A DNA stretch of 64,000 bases from Marinobacter sp. LQ44 (GCF_001447155.2 NZ_CP014754.1:2046001-2110000); one strand, 5' to 3'; shown: positions 17,669 to 29,313, counted from the stretch's first letter. The notes: generated by a model from the letters alone, not told the origin. A program made the numbers and translations.

Positions 17669-17674
17669 GGGCGT

Positions 17675-18325
17675 TCAGCCCCCAGACCGATGGCCAAGGT
17701 CCAGCGTTTGCTGGCAGCGGGCCGCCAGCTCCGGGTCGTGGGTAGCGAGAATCAGGCTGCAACCGGTATCGCCCTGAAGCCGGAACAGCTCATCAGCCAC
17801 CTCGTTGGCCGTGTTGCGGTCCAGACTGCCGGTGGGTTCGTCTGCCAGAATCAGGTCCGGTGCCATGGCAAAGACCATGGCCAGCGCCGCCCGCTGGCGC
17901 TGGCCGCCAGACACCTGGTCCGGAAACCGGTGGCCGAGTTCTCCGATATCCAACAGCTCCAGCCAATGCTGGCAACGGGTTTCCGGCTGGCCGGCCAAGG
18001 ACGCGCGAAAGCGCACGTTATCCAGCAGCGACAGGGTGGGCATCAGGTTGGCTTCCTGAAACACCACACCGATTCGCTCGCGGCGCAGGCATGGCCAGTT
18101 GGCGGTCCGGCCGTCCTCGCCAAACAACGTCACGGTGCCGGCATCCGCTTGCTCCAGCCCACACAGAATATTCAGCAAGGTAGACTTGCCAGAGCCGGAA
18201 CGCCCCATCAGCGCCAACGAACTGCCGGCAGGCAGATCAAAGTCGAGGCCAGACAACACGGCAACCGCCGAATCGCCCTGGCCGAAGGTTTTAAGCAAGC
18301 CGCTGACTTTCACTGCACTGTGCAC
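17675..18325 (-). CDS. ABC transporter ATP-binding protein (LolD/MacB-type)
   Basis: A 216-residue ABC ATPase. Walker A is Gly-Arg-Ser-Gly-Ser-Gly-Lys-Ser-Thr, the signature is Val-Ser-Gly-Gly-Gln-Arg-Gln-Arg, and Walker B is Leu-Ile-Leu-Ala-Asp-Glu-Pro-Thr-Gly-Ser-Leu-Asp, the last being typical of LolD/MacB/FtsE-group exporters. A GTG start at 18325 is preferred because a GGGAGA lies just upstream; a longer version from 18361 would add 12 residues unlike the family. It sits directly after the RND pump gene and before the FtsX-type permease gene. Confidence 0.9.
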   Translation of the reverse strand: MHSAVKVSGLLKTFGQGDSAVAVLSGLDFDLPAGSSLALMGRSGSGKSTLLNILCGLEQADAGTVTLFGEDGRTANWPCLRRERIGVVFQEANLMPTLSLLDNVRFRASLAGQPETRCQHWLELLDIGELGHRFPDQVSGGQRQRAALAMVFAMAPDLILADEPTGSLDRNTANEVADELFRLQGDTGCSLILATHDPELAARCQQTLDLGHRSGG

Positions 18326-18364
18326 CTTAGCGTCTCCCCTGGTTGGCCGATTCGCCCACAACGT

Positions 18365-21300
18365 TCAACCCTGCAGGGGTTCTGGCGATTCCCCGTGGCG
18401 CTGCGCCCGCCATTCCCGGAAGTGCTCCAACCACGATAACAGTGCCGGTATCACCAGCAACACCAGGAAAGTGGACAGGCCAAGGCCAAAGGCAATGGAC
18501 GTCGCCATGGGTATCAGGAACTGCGCCTGCAGGGAGGTTTCAAACAACAGCGGCAACAGGCCACCGATGGTGGTGAGCGAGGTCAACAGTACCGCCCGTA
18601 CCCGCTGCACGGCCGCCTCATTGAGGGCATCGGTAATACCCAGTCCTTTCTGCCGCTGCTGGTTATAGAACGACACCAGAATGATGGCGTTGTTGACCAC
18701 AATACCCGACAAGCCAAACAGGCCGAACAACGACAGAATGGTGAGCTGCAATCCCATCAGCCAGTGCCCCAACAAGGCGCCGACCAGGGCAAAGGGAATG
18801 ATCGCCATCACGATCAGCGGCAGACTCCAGGAGGCAAACACCCAGGCCAGCACCACGTACATCAGCGCCAACCCGATCATTAACCCGGTTTTCATGTCAT
18901 CCATGGTCTCCCGCTGATCGGCAGACCGCCCCTCAAAGCTGTATCGCACGCCGTACCGACTGGCGATATCCGGCAGGGCGCCAGCCTGCAGGCTTTCCAA
19001 TACTTGATCGGTGGTGGCCACCCGGGTATTCAGGGCCGAGGTCACTTCCACCGCCAGTTTGCCGTCGGCATGGCGCAGCGCCTGGAAACCCTGACGGTGG
19101 TCCAGGTTCATCACCTGGGTCAAAGGCACGAACCGGCCATCGGGAATACGCACCGTCATTTGCTCCAGTGTCGAATACCTCTCCCGCTGATCGCGGGGTA
19201 GCTGAACCCGCACCTCGATCTCGTCCCGGCCGTCCTGGTAGATCTGGGCAACCCGGCCATCAAACGCCGCCCGCAGCTGCCGCCCGAGATCCACGGTGGT
19301 CAGTCCCAGAGCCTCGCCATAGGGGCTGACCTGATAGATCAGTTGCTCCCGGCCCCAGGGCATGTCGTCTTCCACATCCAGCACCCCCGGCAAGGTGCCG
19401 AGTGCCTGAGCCACTTCGTCTGCCGCGCGCTTGAGGTTGTCGGCACTGTCGCCGGTCAGGCGAATGTTCACATCCCGCCCCGGCGGTCCGGCCTGGCGCT
19501 CACTGATGTTGAGCGAATCCAGCCCCGCTGGCAGCGACAGGCGCTGGCGCCATTGCTCAATGAATTCCGGGTTACGGACGTCTCGCCGGTCTGAAGGCAC
19601 CAGTTCCACCAGCATGGAACCCAGCTCGTCATCATTGCGGGAGCTGCCTTCCGCACCTTGGGTGGCGCCGTAAGTGGTCACGGCATGAAGAATCAGGTTG
19701 CCGCCCAGCGCCTGTTCGGTCTCGTTCAGTGTGTGCTGCATCTCACGCATGAAGTCCGCCACCACCCTTTTGTCGGTACCGGCCACAAAACTGGCGTTGG
19801 CGTAGAACACCGAGGGCTCCGGTGTCGGGAAGAAATTGAAGCCCAGACGGCCACCCGCCAGCAGGCCGACGGTGAGGATTGCCAGGGCCAGGGCGCTGGC
19901 CACCGTCACGCCGCGATGCTTCAGGCTGTAGCGGGAAAAGCGCCGGAACGGGCCATCACGGAAGGCATCGAACCGGCGCTCAAAGCCATTGCGCAGTCGG
20001 GTGACCGGATTGGCCCGCCGCCGTTCAGGGGCCGGTGGGCCCGCCTTGCCTGTTTTGCGCGTGAAGGCGTGGCGCAAGTGCGCCGGCAGCACGATGAAGC
20101 ATTCCACCAGTGAGGCAATGAGCACGCAGATCATTACCAGAGGAATGTCGCCCAGAATGTTACCAATCACGCCACCCACCACCAGCAACGGCATGAAAGC
20201 CGCTACTGTGGTCAATGATGACGCCAGCACCGGCCAGACCATGCGCTTGGCCGCCCCCTCGGAGGCGTATATGGATTCCTCGCCCATTCGGGCATGGGCA
20301 TCGGCATCCTCCCCCACCACGATGGCGTCATCCACGATCACCCCGAGTGCCATGATCAATGCGAACAGGGAAATCATGTTGATGGAGCCGCCAATCAGCC
20401 AGAGCACCGCCAGCGCGGCCAGAAACGCGGTGGGGATGCCGATGGCCACCCACATGGCCACACGCCCCGGCAGGAACAGGTACAGCAGCCCCACCACCAG
20501 TACCAGGCCGCCCAGACCATTGTTAACCAACAGGGAAATGCGGTCCTGCAGCAGCTGCCAGGTTTCGTCGTACACCTCCATCTTGATGGATGCCGGCAAC
20601 ACCGGCCGGGTGTCTTCCAGCCAGGTTTCCAGCACCTTGGCGGCGGCCAGGGAGTTGCCGTTTTCTGCACGTTGCAGCTGCAGCTCCACTGCCGGCGCGC
20701 CCTGATTTTCCATCACGGTCTGATTGTCCCGGGATTCCTGGCGGATGATGGCAATGTCACCTAACTGCATCCGCACCCGGTCACCACTGAGCACCGGAAT
20801 GGTCTCAAAGGCCTGAGGGCTGCGCCGCTGTTGCACCGCACGTAACTCTCGAGTGGAATCCTGCTGAGCCATCATGCCCGCCGGCAGATCCCGTGACAGC
20901 GACGCCACCCGATCGGCAATCTGTTCCAGCGACAGGCCGAGGGTTTCCAGCCGTTCTACCGGTACATCAATGCTGATTTGCTGCTCCGGTAAACCACGGA
21001 TGGCGATGCGGTCGATCCCCCGGTTCAGCAGCTCATCTTCAAAGCGGTACACCAGATTGCGCAGCTCGCTGCGCTCCACATCGCCATAAATCAGCAGGCG
21101 GGCGACCGGCTCATAGCGCTCCAGTCGCGCTACCTGTGGCTCTTCGGCGTCGGCGGGGAAGTTGTTGAATTCGTCCACCTGCTGGCGCACGTCGTCCACC
21201 GCCTGAATCGGATCGGTGCCCTCATGGAATTCCAGGGTGATGGAGGATATGCCCTGGGCGGAGGTAGACGTCATTTTCTTCAGGCCATCAACGCTGCGGA

Positions 21301-21523
21301 GCCTTTGTTCCAATGGGTCTGTGATACCCCGCTCGACATCCTCTGCAGACGCACCACTCCAGACCACCCGCACGCTTACCACATCCAATGCAAAGGTCGG
21401 AAAGAACTGAATGTTCATCCGGCTCAGCGCCAGTACACCGCCTAGGATCATCACCAGCATAACCAGATTGCCAGCGACCCGGTGGTGGACGAAGAAACCG
21501 ATAATACCTTTTCTGCGCCTCAC
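18365..21523 (-). CDS. RND efflux pump, inner-membrane permease
   Basis: A 1052-residue HAE/AcrB-superfamily pump of the usual length, with twelve membrane helices and two large periplasmic loops. TM4 carries the paired proton-relay acids (Gly-Val-Ile-Val-Asp-Asp-Ala-Ile-Val-Val-Gly-Glu). The C-terminal half has Gly-Ile-Val-Val-Asn-Asn-Ala-Ile-Ile-Leu, the matching TM10 segment. The start overlaps the adaptor stop by 4 bases. No outer-membrane channel gene is in the run, so it presumably uses a shared TolC. The substrate range is unknown; similarity to MdtB-type or uncharacterised environmental RND pumps is more likely than to AcrB itself. Confidence 0.92.
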   Translation of the reverse strand: MRRRKGIIGFFVHHRVAGNLVMLVMILGGVLALSRMNIQFFPTFALDVVSVRVVWSGASAEDVERGITDPLEQRLRSVDGLKKMTSTSAQGISSITLEFHEGTDPIQAVDDVRQQVDEFNNFPADAEEPQVARLERYEPVARLLIYGDVERSELRNLVYRFEDELLNRGIDRIAIRGLPEQQISIDVPVERLETLGLSLEQIADRVASLSRDLPAGMMAQQDSTRELRAVQQRRSPQAFETIPVLSGDRVRMQLGDIAIIRQESRDNQTVMENQGAPAVELQLQRAENGNSLAAAKVLETWLEDTRPVLPASIKMEVYDETWQLLQDRISLLVNNGLGGLVLVVGLLYLFLPGRVAMWVAIGIPTAFLAALAVLWLIGGSINMISLFALIMALGVIVDDAIVVGEDADAHARMGEESIYASEGAAKRMVWPVLASSLTTVAAFMPLLVVGGVIGNILGDIPLVMICVLIASLVECFIVLPAHLRHAFTRKTGKAGPPAPERRRANPVTRLRNGFERRFDAFRDGPFRRFSRYSLKHRGVTVASALALAILTVGLLAGGRLGFNFFPTPEPSVFYANASFVAGTDKRVVADFMREMQHTLNETEQALGGNLILHAVTTYGATQGAEGSSRNDDELGSMLVELVPSDRRDVRNPEFIEQWRQRLSLPAGLDSLNISERQAGPPGRDVNIRLTGDSADNLKRAADEVAQALGTLPGVLDVEDDMPWGREQLIYQVSPYGEALGLTTVDLGRQLRAAFDGRVAQIYQDGRDEIEVRVQLPRDQRERYSTLEQMTVRIPDGRFVPLTQVMNLDHRQGFQALRHADGKLAVEVTSALNTRVATTDQVLESLQAGALPDIASRYGVRYSFEGRSADQRETMDDMKTGLMIGLALMYVVLAWVFASWSLPLIVMAIIPFALVGALLGHWLMGLQLTILSLFGLFGLSGIVVNNAIILVSFYNQQRQKGLGITDALNEAAVQRVRAVLLTSLTTIGGLLPLLFETSLQAQFLIPMATSIAFGLGLSTFLVLLVIPALLSWLEHFREWRAQRHGESPEPLQG

Positions 21524-22761
21524 TCTGACGACTCCCCGTTGTCGCCCGCCACCTCAACTTTCAGGCCGGTCATGGCATTAGGAAGATGGGTAATGATCAG
21601 GCGGGCGCCCGGGGTAAGCTGCTCACCGGCGATCAGCAAACGACGCTCGCCATTACTGGCGACCGCCTCGCCAATGCGCTCCACCTGCACCTTCTGCATG
21701 CGCTGATCGTCGGTCATCAGATAGACACTGTTGGCGCCGTAAAGAGCACTGAACGGCACGTCCACGGCTCGTTCCCGGGCTGGCCGCTCAAGCGTCAGCG
21801 GCAGCAGCGCGCCCGGTTTTAAGCCCGCCGGCTCGCCATCCAGAGCCAGCACCACTTCAGTGCCCGCAGGGTCGGAAACACCTGCAAACCGGGTTAAAGT
21901 AAACCGATGCTCCCCGTTGCGGCTGTATGCGTTCAAGGTTTCACCCCGTTCCAGTGCCCCGATCAATTCCCGCTGAAAGACTTCCGGCAGCCTGGCGCGC
22001 ACTTCCAGCCCCGCCAGCGGATAGATCGACAACAGCGACTGGTTGCGAGACACCTGATCACCCACCGCCACCTGCACGTTGGTCACCACACCATCAAACA
22101 GCGCGACAACGCGGGCCCTGTCACCGTCCCGTTCTGTCGCCGTCAGGTTAGCGGTGGCTTGCAGTAATCGGGCCTGCAGGCTTTGCAACCTTGCCGGGTG
22201 CTCATCGATGGCCCGCTCCCGGTTACTGACGGTCAGTTCCGCCCGGGCCAGGGCGTCGGTTGCCGTTTCCAGGTTCTCCAGGGAAGCCAGGTTCCGGCCC
22301 ACCAGGGCTTCAATGCGTTCAAACTGGCGACGGGCGTTGTCGGCGATGGCCTGCTCGCTTTCCAGAGCGCGCTGGTCATTGCGGTGGCGAACCTGCTCGG
22401 AGCGGATCTGGGCCTGTAAATCCTCAACCTGAGCCCGGGCCTGCGCCAAGGCTGGCTCGATATCCGCTTCGTCCAGAGCCAGCAGTAGATCGCCACGGCT
22501 CACCCGGGCACCGTCCACAGCCGGTCGCTCAGCAATGCGGCCGGCCATGGTCGCAGTCACCGTTTGCTGGTTGGGTGCGACCACTTCACCGTACAGTGGC
22601 AATACCGGCACATGGGCAGCCGGAACCACGGCCTGAACCTCTACCCGCCAGCTTCGTTCGGCAGCCGCGACTTCGGCAGGCTCTGGTCGGGTGGCCTTGA
22701 GCACAATAAAACCCGCAATACCGGCGGCCAGAATCAGAAGAGGAAGAAGGCGTTTGTACAT
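21520..22761 (-). CDS. RND efflux periplasmic adaptor (membrane fusion protein)
   Basis: A 413-residue membrane fusion protein. It has an N-terminal membrane anchor, a lipoyl-type half-motif (Met-Ala-Gly-Arg-Ile-Ala-Glu), a long coiled-coil alpha-hairpin at about residues 100-200 rich in Glu/Arg/Ala/Gln heptads, then the second lipoyl half with Ala-Leu-Phe-Asp-Gly-Val-Val and a beta-barrel domain. First gene of the minus-strand efflux run, with about 100 bases between it and the BCCT gene where a promoter is expected. It joins the RND pump to an outer-membrane channel. Confidence 0.9.
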   Translation of the reverse strand: MYKRLLPLLILAAGIAGFIVLKATRPEPAEVAAAERSWRVEVQAVVPAAHVPVLPLYGEVVAPNQQTVTATMAGRIAERPAVDGARVSRGDLLLALDEADIEPALAQARAQVEDLQAQIRSEQVRHRNDQRALESEQAIADNARRQFERIEALVGRNLASLENLETATDALARAELTVSNRERAIDEHPARLQSLQARLLQATANLTATERDGDRARVVALFDGVVTNVQVAVGDQVSRNQSLLSIYPLAGLEVRARLPEVFQRELIGALERGETLNAYSRNGEHRFTLTRFAGVSDPAGTEVVLALDGEPAGLKPGALLPLTLERPARERAVDVPFSALYGANSVYLMTDDQRMQKVQVERIGEAVASNGERRLLIAGEQLTPGARLIITHLPNAMTGLKVEVAGDNGESSE

Positions 22762-22861
22762 GGGCAGATTTCACGATAAGAGTGGAAAGGTCGCATCAAC
22801 GCGTTAAAACTACTATACAATTTTCATCGTCACTCGGATTGCCGAAACACAGCCCTGTGAA

Positions 22862-24484
22862 TCAGTCGCCGCGCTCGTTTTCTTCCTGCTCAGCGGTTTT
22901 CGCGGAAGTCTGTGCGTTAAATCCCTCGTCTCCGAGATGGTCGCTCTCGGCCAGCAAACGCAGCAGCCTTTCTCTGGTAACCGCCTCATGCAGTTCAATT
23001 TGACGCTGCTCGTTTCGCAGTGATTTCAACAGGGCAGCGGCCATAAAAATCATCAGCACCATGAACGGGAAGGCAGCCAGTATCGAAATAGTCTGGAGTG
23101 CTTCCAGCCCGCCACTTAACAACAGTACTCCAGCCACCGACACCTGCACTATGCCCCAGGTCAACCGAGACCAGCGTTTCGGGTTCAACACCCCCTTGCT
23201 GGTGAACATGCCCAATACAAAGGTAGCGGAATTGGCGGAGGTGATGACGAACAGCACGATCAACACCAGCATCAGGCCACCGATAATGCCAGTGCCCGGA
23301 AGATACTCCAGGGTGGCGAACAGGGCCGAGCTCATCTCCGCCAGCACGGCGTCACCCAGGGCGGCCCCTTCAAACAATTCGAAATACAATGCGGAACCGC
23401 CGAAGGTGGAGAACCAGACAATACTGAGCAACACCGGCATGCCTATTACCCCGAACACAAATTCCCGGATGGTTCGGCCCCTGGAGATCCGGGCGATAAA
23501 ACTGCCGACAAAGGGTGCCCAGGACAGCCCCCAAGCCCAGTAGAAAATGGTCCATCGCTCAACCCAGTCATCGCCGGTGTAGGGCGTCATCACCAGGCTC
23601 ATGCCGACCATATTGGCAAAGTAGTCACCAATGGCATTGGTCATGGCGGCGGTGATGAAGTCGGTGGGCCCCATGAAAAACACGAACACCAGCAAGCCCG
23701 CCGCCAGCAGCATGTTGGCGTCACTCACATAGCGAATCCCGCTTTCCAGGGGCGCCAGGGAACACAGTAGGAACACAACCGCAACGCCGGCGAGAATGAA
23801 CAGTTGTTGGGTGACGCCGAACGCGGTACCGGCCACCGCACCCAGGCCACTGTTGATCTGGATGACGCCCAGGCCGAGGGTGGTCGCCACCCCGAACACG
23901 GTGGAGACAACGGCCAGGATATTGATCGAATGCCCAATGCCCGAGTCCACCCGGCTGCCGAGGGTGGAGCGGAAGGCTTCACTGATCAGTCCCGGGCGTT
24001 GCAGGCGGAAGCGCACATAGGCAATGGCCAGGCCCACCAGGGCAAAGTTGGCCCACTGGTGAAAGCCCCAGTGAAACAAAGAATAGCGCATGGCCATGCT
24101 GGCGGCCTGGGGGCTGCGGGGCGCGGCTGAATCGAACGGCGGCGCCACAAAGTGGCTCATGGGTTCGGCCACCGCCCAGAACACCAGACCAACACCCATG
24201 CCAGCGGAGAAAATCATGCCCAGCCAGGTCAGATAGGAGAACTCCGGCGCCTCACCATCGGCACCCAGACGGATCTTGCCGTAATTGCCGGCAGCTACGG
24301 CAATGCAGAACACCAGAAAGCCCGAGGTGGCAAACAGGTACAGCCAGCCAAAATGCAGAGTGGTGAAAGCCAGCGCCTCATGGGCATAGCGTGACAGCTC
24401 GGCAGGCATAAGCCCCCCGGCCACCACAAACAGAACCAGCAGAACGAAGGAACAATAGAACACCCAACCGGGCCGATGACTCAT
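22862..24484 (-). CDS. BCCT family transporter (betaine/choline/carnitine type)
   Basis: A 540-residue sodium- or proton-coupled transporter with twelve helices. Family marks include the glycine-rich Gly-Met-Gly-Val-Gly-Leu-Val-Phe-Trp segment in TM3, which continues Ala-Glu-Pro-Met, and the aromatic-box helix Trp-Thr-Ile-Phe-Tyr-Trp-Ala-Trp-Gly-Leu-Ser-Trp-Ala-Pro-Phe-Val-Gly. The Met in the Gly-Met-Gly-Val-Gly motif, where Ala often occurs in sodium-dependent glycine-betaine carriers, fits other BCCT members. Likely imports a compatible solute for osmoprotection in seawater. The C-terminal 70 residues are charged and cytoplasmic, as in osmosensing members. Confidence 0.9.
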   Translation of the reverse strand: MSHRPGWVFYCSFVLLVLFVVAGGLMPAELSRYAHEALAFTTLHFGWLYLFATSGFLVFCIAVAAGNYGKIRLGADGEAPEFSYLTWLGMIFSAGMGVGLVFWAVAEPMSHFVAPPFDSAAPRSPQAASMAMRYSLFHWGFHQWANFALVGLAIAYVRFRLQRPGLISEAFRSTLGSRVDSGIGHSINILAVVSTVFGVATTLGLGVIQINSGLGAVAGTAFGVTQQLFILAGVAVVFLLCSLAPLESGIRYVSDANMLLAAGLLVFVFFMGPTDFITAAMTNAIGDYFANMVGMSLVMTPYTGDDWVERWTIFYWAWGLSWAPFVGSFIARISRGRTIREFVFGVIGMPVLLSIVWFSTFGGSALYFELFEGAALGDAVLAEMSSALFATLEYLPGTGIIGGLMLVLIVLFVITSANSATFVLGMFTSKGVLNPKRWSRLTWGIVQVSVAGVLLLSGGLEALQTISILAAFPFMVLMIFMAAALLKSLRNEQRQIELHEAVTRERLLRLLAESDHLGDEGFNAQTSAKTAEQEENERGD

Positions 24485-24576
24485 AACAAACCTGATATTC
24501 CGGTGACTTTGAGAACGAAAGCGCCTTCATTCTAGCCACATTCGCAGGACCATTCCGAATACCTGCCCAGCGGATC

Positions 24577-24612
24577 AAAAAAACCCCGGGCAGACGGGTT
24601 GTCTGACCGGGG
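24577..24612 (-). terminator. Rho-independent terminator of the copper-receptor gene
   Basis: Read on the minus strand, a GC-rich stem formed by 24601-24612 and 24584-24595 (with a small internal mismatch) is followed by seven T residues (24577-24583). It lies about 50 bases after the TonB receptor stop. Confidence 0.85.
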
Positions 24613-24662
24613 CACAATGTCACCCGCCGGCTATGAGAAGCGGGCAACCGCCATGATTGATG

Positions 24663-26687
24663 TCACCAGCGCGCAGTCAGCGCCGCGCGTAGGGTGCGGC
24701 CGGGCTCGTTAACCCTGAACACACCGCTGTCTGCCAGGTTGTCCTTGCTGACATGATACGCCCAGGTGTTATCAAACAGATTATCCAGTGCCCAGGTGAC
24801 GCTCAGGTTCGCCCTTAGCGGATGGGTACCCGACAGGTTGAACACGCCGTAGCCCGGAGAAGTGCTTGGGTCCAGGCCAAACTCCAGATCTACCCGGTCC
24901 TGCCGGCGTGCCAGTTGCCATTCCGCTTCGATGGTATGACCCTGATGCTGCCACCCGAGGGTCTGGATAAACTGCACTGGCGGAATGCGAGGCAACGCCT
25001 TGTCAGCATCCCGGTTTTCACCGCGAACGGAGGCCAGCTTGCTGCTGGCACTCCAGGAGCCATTGCTCCAGCCAACCAGACCCTCCACACCCAGCAATCG
25101 GGCATCTGTATTGGTGTACCGGGTATCCACGGTGCCATCGGGATTACGGGTGTCAAAGCGGTAGACGTAATCGTCTACCTGGTCCACCCAGATCGCCGGG
25201 CGCCAGCGCCAGTTGCCATCACGGCCAGACAGGCTCACTTCCAGCTTGTTGTGCTTTTCAGCGTCCAGGTCCGGATTACCAATCCAGGAGCCGCGCATGG
25301 TTCTTTGGGCCACGTAGCGCTCGTTCACACTGGGGGAACGAACACTACGAGAAGCGGTTGCTTCCAGGGTGTTGGCCGGAGACAAACGCCACTCGCCGGT
25401 GATAAAGCCACTGACATTGTTATCGTCGGCCTTGGTGTCGGTGACGCCGTAGGCGCTCATATACAGCATCGCAGGGGTCATGGCCATCGGCGCCCCGGGC
25501 ATCATCCGGAAGCTGTCTCCGGCGCGGGTAGCATCCATTTCAACCCGGTCATAGCGGATACCGGCACCCAGGCGGGTATTGACCCGAACCCGATGAAACG
25601 CCTCCACGAAGACACCAACACGGTCCCGCTCCACACCCGGCCACATCAACGACGCCGGGTTGTCCAGATTCATGCCATTAAACAGGGTGGCATCCCATTC
25701 ATTACTTTCCACGTCCAAACCAATGGCGATATCTTTGGTAAAGTTGATGGTCTGATCCAGCACCAGGCGGGCACCCTGGGTGCGGGTTTGCGAGTCGGTC
25801 TGCATTTTCATGGCCGCTTCCCGCAGGCTGAAGTTATCCATCACGTGGTCCACATCCGCTTGCCAGGCCATCAGGCTCCAGCTGCCCTCAGCCACCGGCG
25901 CACCGATTTCCAGCCGATACAGGTCAGTATCGGTTTTTGGTGCATCCATGCCACGGCCCGGGAATTTCACGTCTCGCTCCTCCTGCCGGCTGAACAGGCC
26001 TTTAATGTAGAAGCCATTGCCTGTCGTCCAGGCCGCATCCACCCGGCCTTCGGTATTCTCATAGGAACTGCGAACCTTGTTACCGTCGCCATCCTCGTAA
26101 TCATCGGCTTCGTCATAACCGGCCGCCATCCGCAGGTAGGAGGCCTTGCTGCCAACGGCAACACTGCCGTTCACAAGTTTGCCATCGCCATTATCCGAGC
26201 CGCCCAGAGTCAGGTGCCCGGTGGTCAGGTTGTCATCCTCAAACCCTGGTGCCGCCGTGGTAGCCACCACCTGCCCCCCGGCTATCGCTCCCCAGCGCAA
26301 AGTGCGGTTGCTGGTTCGGACTTCCAGCACCGGCGCCAGGGAGGTGCTGAGTCGACTGGTGGGCGGGTCCATTCGGCTAGGGCAGGCACCTTCAACCCGC
26401 ATACCATCCATCAACACGTCCACCCGTTCCTCGTTCTGGCCCCGGATCACCGGATCAAGGCCGCGGCCGCCCATTCGCGACAGTGACACCGAGGCGCTGC
26501 CCGACAAACGCTGCACCGGCTCTGACTGAACGGCGGCAGCTGACAACCTTGCTGCTTCTGCCGACTGTCCCTCCGTCACCCGGATCAGTAATGAATCCTC
26601 GGCTTGCACTTGGGCGTGAACGGCGAGAGTGGGGATAATGCCAGCCAACACCAGGCTGATACTTCGAGCCAGACGGTTTTTGAGCAT
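24663..26687 (-). CDS. TonB-dependent copper receptor (OprC/NosA-like)
   Basis: A 674-residue outer-membrane receptor. It has a signal peptide (about 27 residues, ending Val-Gln-Ala), a plug domain with Gly-Gly-Arg-Gly-Leu-Asp-Pro-Val-Ile-Arg-Gly-Gln and the OprC-type phrase Cys-Pro-Ser-Arg-Met-Asp-Pro-Pro-Thr-Ser, then a barrel with Met-rich extracellular segments (for example Met-Met-Pro-Gly-Ala-Pro-Met-Ala-Met) fitting copper coordination. It ends in an Arg-Trp terminal strand. ATG at 26687 was chosen because a normal signal peptide begins there; the upstream extension is unrelated sequence. The gene is divergent from gdhA. Copper import is inferred from family; it could also take other metals. 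Confidence 0.88.
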   Translation of the reverse strand: MLKNRLARSISLVLAGIIPTLAVHAQVQAEDSLLIRVTEGQSAEAARLSAAAVQSEPVQRLSGSASVSLSRMGGRGLDPVIRGQNEERVDVLMDGMRVEGACPSRMDPPTSRLSTSLAPVLEVRTSNRTLRWGAIAGGQVVATTAAPGFEDDNLTTGHLTLGGSDNGDGKLVNGSVAVGSKASYLRMAAGYDEADDYEDGDGNKVRSSYENTEGRVDAAWTTGNGFYIKGLFSRQEERDVKFPGRGMDAPKTDTDLYRLEIGAPVAEGSWSLMAWQADVDHVMDNFSLREAAMKMQTDSQTRTQGARLVLDQTINFTKDIAIGLDVESNEWDATLFNGMNLDNPASLMWPGVERDRVGVFVEAFHRVRVNTRLGAGIRYDRVEMDATRAGDSFRMMPGAPMAMTPAMLYMSAYGVTDTKADDNNVSGFITGEWRLSPANTLEATASRSVRSPSVNERYVAQRTMRGSWIGNPDLDAEKHNKLEVSLSGRDGNWRWRPAIWVDQVDDYVYRFDTRNPDGTVDTRYTNTDARLLGVEGLVGWSNGSWSASSKLASVRGENRDADKALPRIPPVQFIQTLGWQHQGHTIEAEWQLARRQDRVDLEFGLDPSTSPGYGVFNLSGTHPLRANLSVTWALDNLFDNTWAYHVSKDNLADSGVFRVNEPGRTLRAALTARW

Positions 26688-28289
<1,602 letters not shown>

Positions 28290-28296
28290 TCCAGCC

Positions 28297-29226
28297 ATGA
28301 CCAGCAACGAACCTCTCCAGCCTGATGACCGGGTTTCCACCGGCCTGAGTGGGCTGGATGAGGTTCTGGATGGCCTTCGAATCGGCGATAACGTGGTCTG
28401 GCGGGTTTCTGATCTGGACGACTATCGCCGATTTGTTCTTCCCTTCGTAGACGCCGCTTCTGACGCCGGCCGGCAGATTATCTACCTTCGCTTTGGCGAC
28501 CATGCTCCGATTATTCCGGACCATCCGTCGGTTCGAACCATCACCATCGACGCCCTGGGCGGTTTCGAAAGCTTTACCAGCCGAGTCTGGCACCTGATCG
28601 AACAGCATGGCCGTGGCGCCTTCTATGTCTGTGACAGCCTGAGCGAGCTGCTCAACGCCTGGGCCACCGACGCCATGGTGGGCAATTTCTTCCGGGTGGT
28701 GTGCCCGTTTCTGTTTGAACTGGACACCGTGGCCTGGTTTGCCCTGCACCCGGAAAGACACTCCCGGATGACCCTGGACCGGATTCGCCAGACCACCCAG
28801 GTGATGATTGATGTGCATCGCCACGGCGACGACGTGCAGATTCATCCCATCAAGGCCTGGCGCCGGCAAACCCCCACCATGTTCCTGCCGCACCGGGAGC
28901 GCGAGGGCCAGTTCCAGCCTATAACCGACAGCAGCGATGCCACCCGCCTGCAGGCCAGCCTGGAACTCGAACACCTGCACCGCCAGCCCCTGCTGGACTA
29001 TTGGGACAGGTTATTTCAGGAAGCCAGCCGGGCATTGTCCGAGCAGGACACCGACTGTATCGAAGACTTGCAGGAGCAAGTGCTGCAAGTCATGATCAGC
29101 CGCGATTCCAGGATACTGGAGCTGGCACGCCGTTACCTGTCGCTGGAGGACCTGCTGGGCATTCACAGCCGGCTGGTTGGCAGTGGCTACATCGGCGGCA
29201 AGGCCACCGGCATGTTGATTGCCCGC
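28297..29226 (+). pseudogene. KaiC-like/PEP-pyruvate-binding domain protein, 5' part (split by RIT element)
   Basis: The first 310 codons of an originally about 858-codon gene, followed directly by the mobile element. Residues 12-35 read Ser-Thr-Gly-Leu-Ser-Gly-Leu-Asp-Glu-Val-Leu-Asp-Gly-Leu-Arg-Ile-Gly-Asp-Asn-Val-Val, the RecA/KaiC entry pattern, but the P-loop Gly-Lys-Thr is absent. The stretch to about residue 210 keeps a KaiC-like layout, with Tyr-Leu-Arg-Phe and Phe-Tyr-Val-Cys-Asp-Ser-Leu-Ser-Glu strands. The end has Gly-Tyr-Ile-Gly-Gly-Lys-Ala-Thr-Gly-Met-Leu, the opening motif of the PPDK N-terminal (PEP/pyruvate-binding) domain. After the junction the frame runs 16 residues into the element and stops. 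A short protein could still be made but would lack the catalytic domain. Confidence 0.88.
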
Positions 29227-29313
29227 ATTATGTTCCCTATCCCATTATGTTTCGTTCACTTTGGAAGACCTTGAAACCATAGGGAGGCCCCCTTGCACTG
29301 GGGCACATAACGA
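29227..29313. repeat. RIT left terminal inverted repeat
   Basis: The outer 61 bases (29227-29287) match the reverse complement of 32656-32716 at 59 of 61 positions. The inner 26 bases (29288-29313) align without gaps to 32630-32655, sharing CACATAACGA and scattered bases. It contains two ATTATGT copies 17 bases apart. It ends exactly at the stop codon of the third recombinase gene. Confidence 0.92.
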
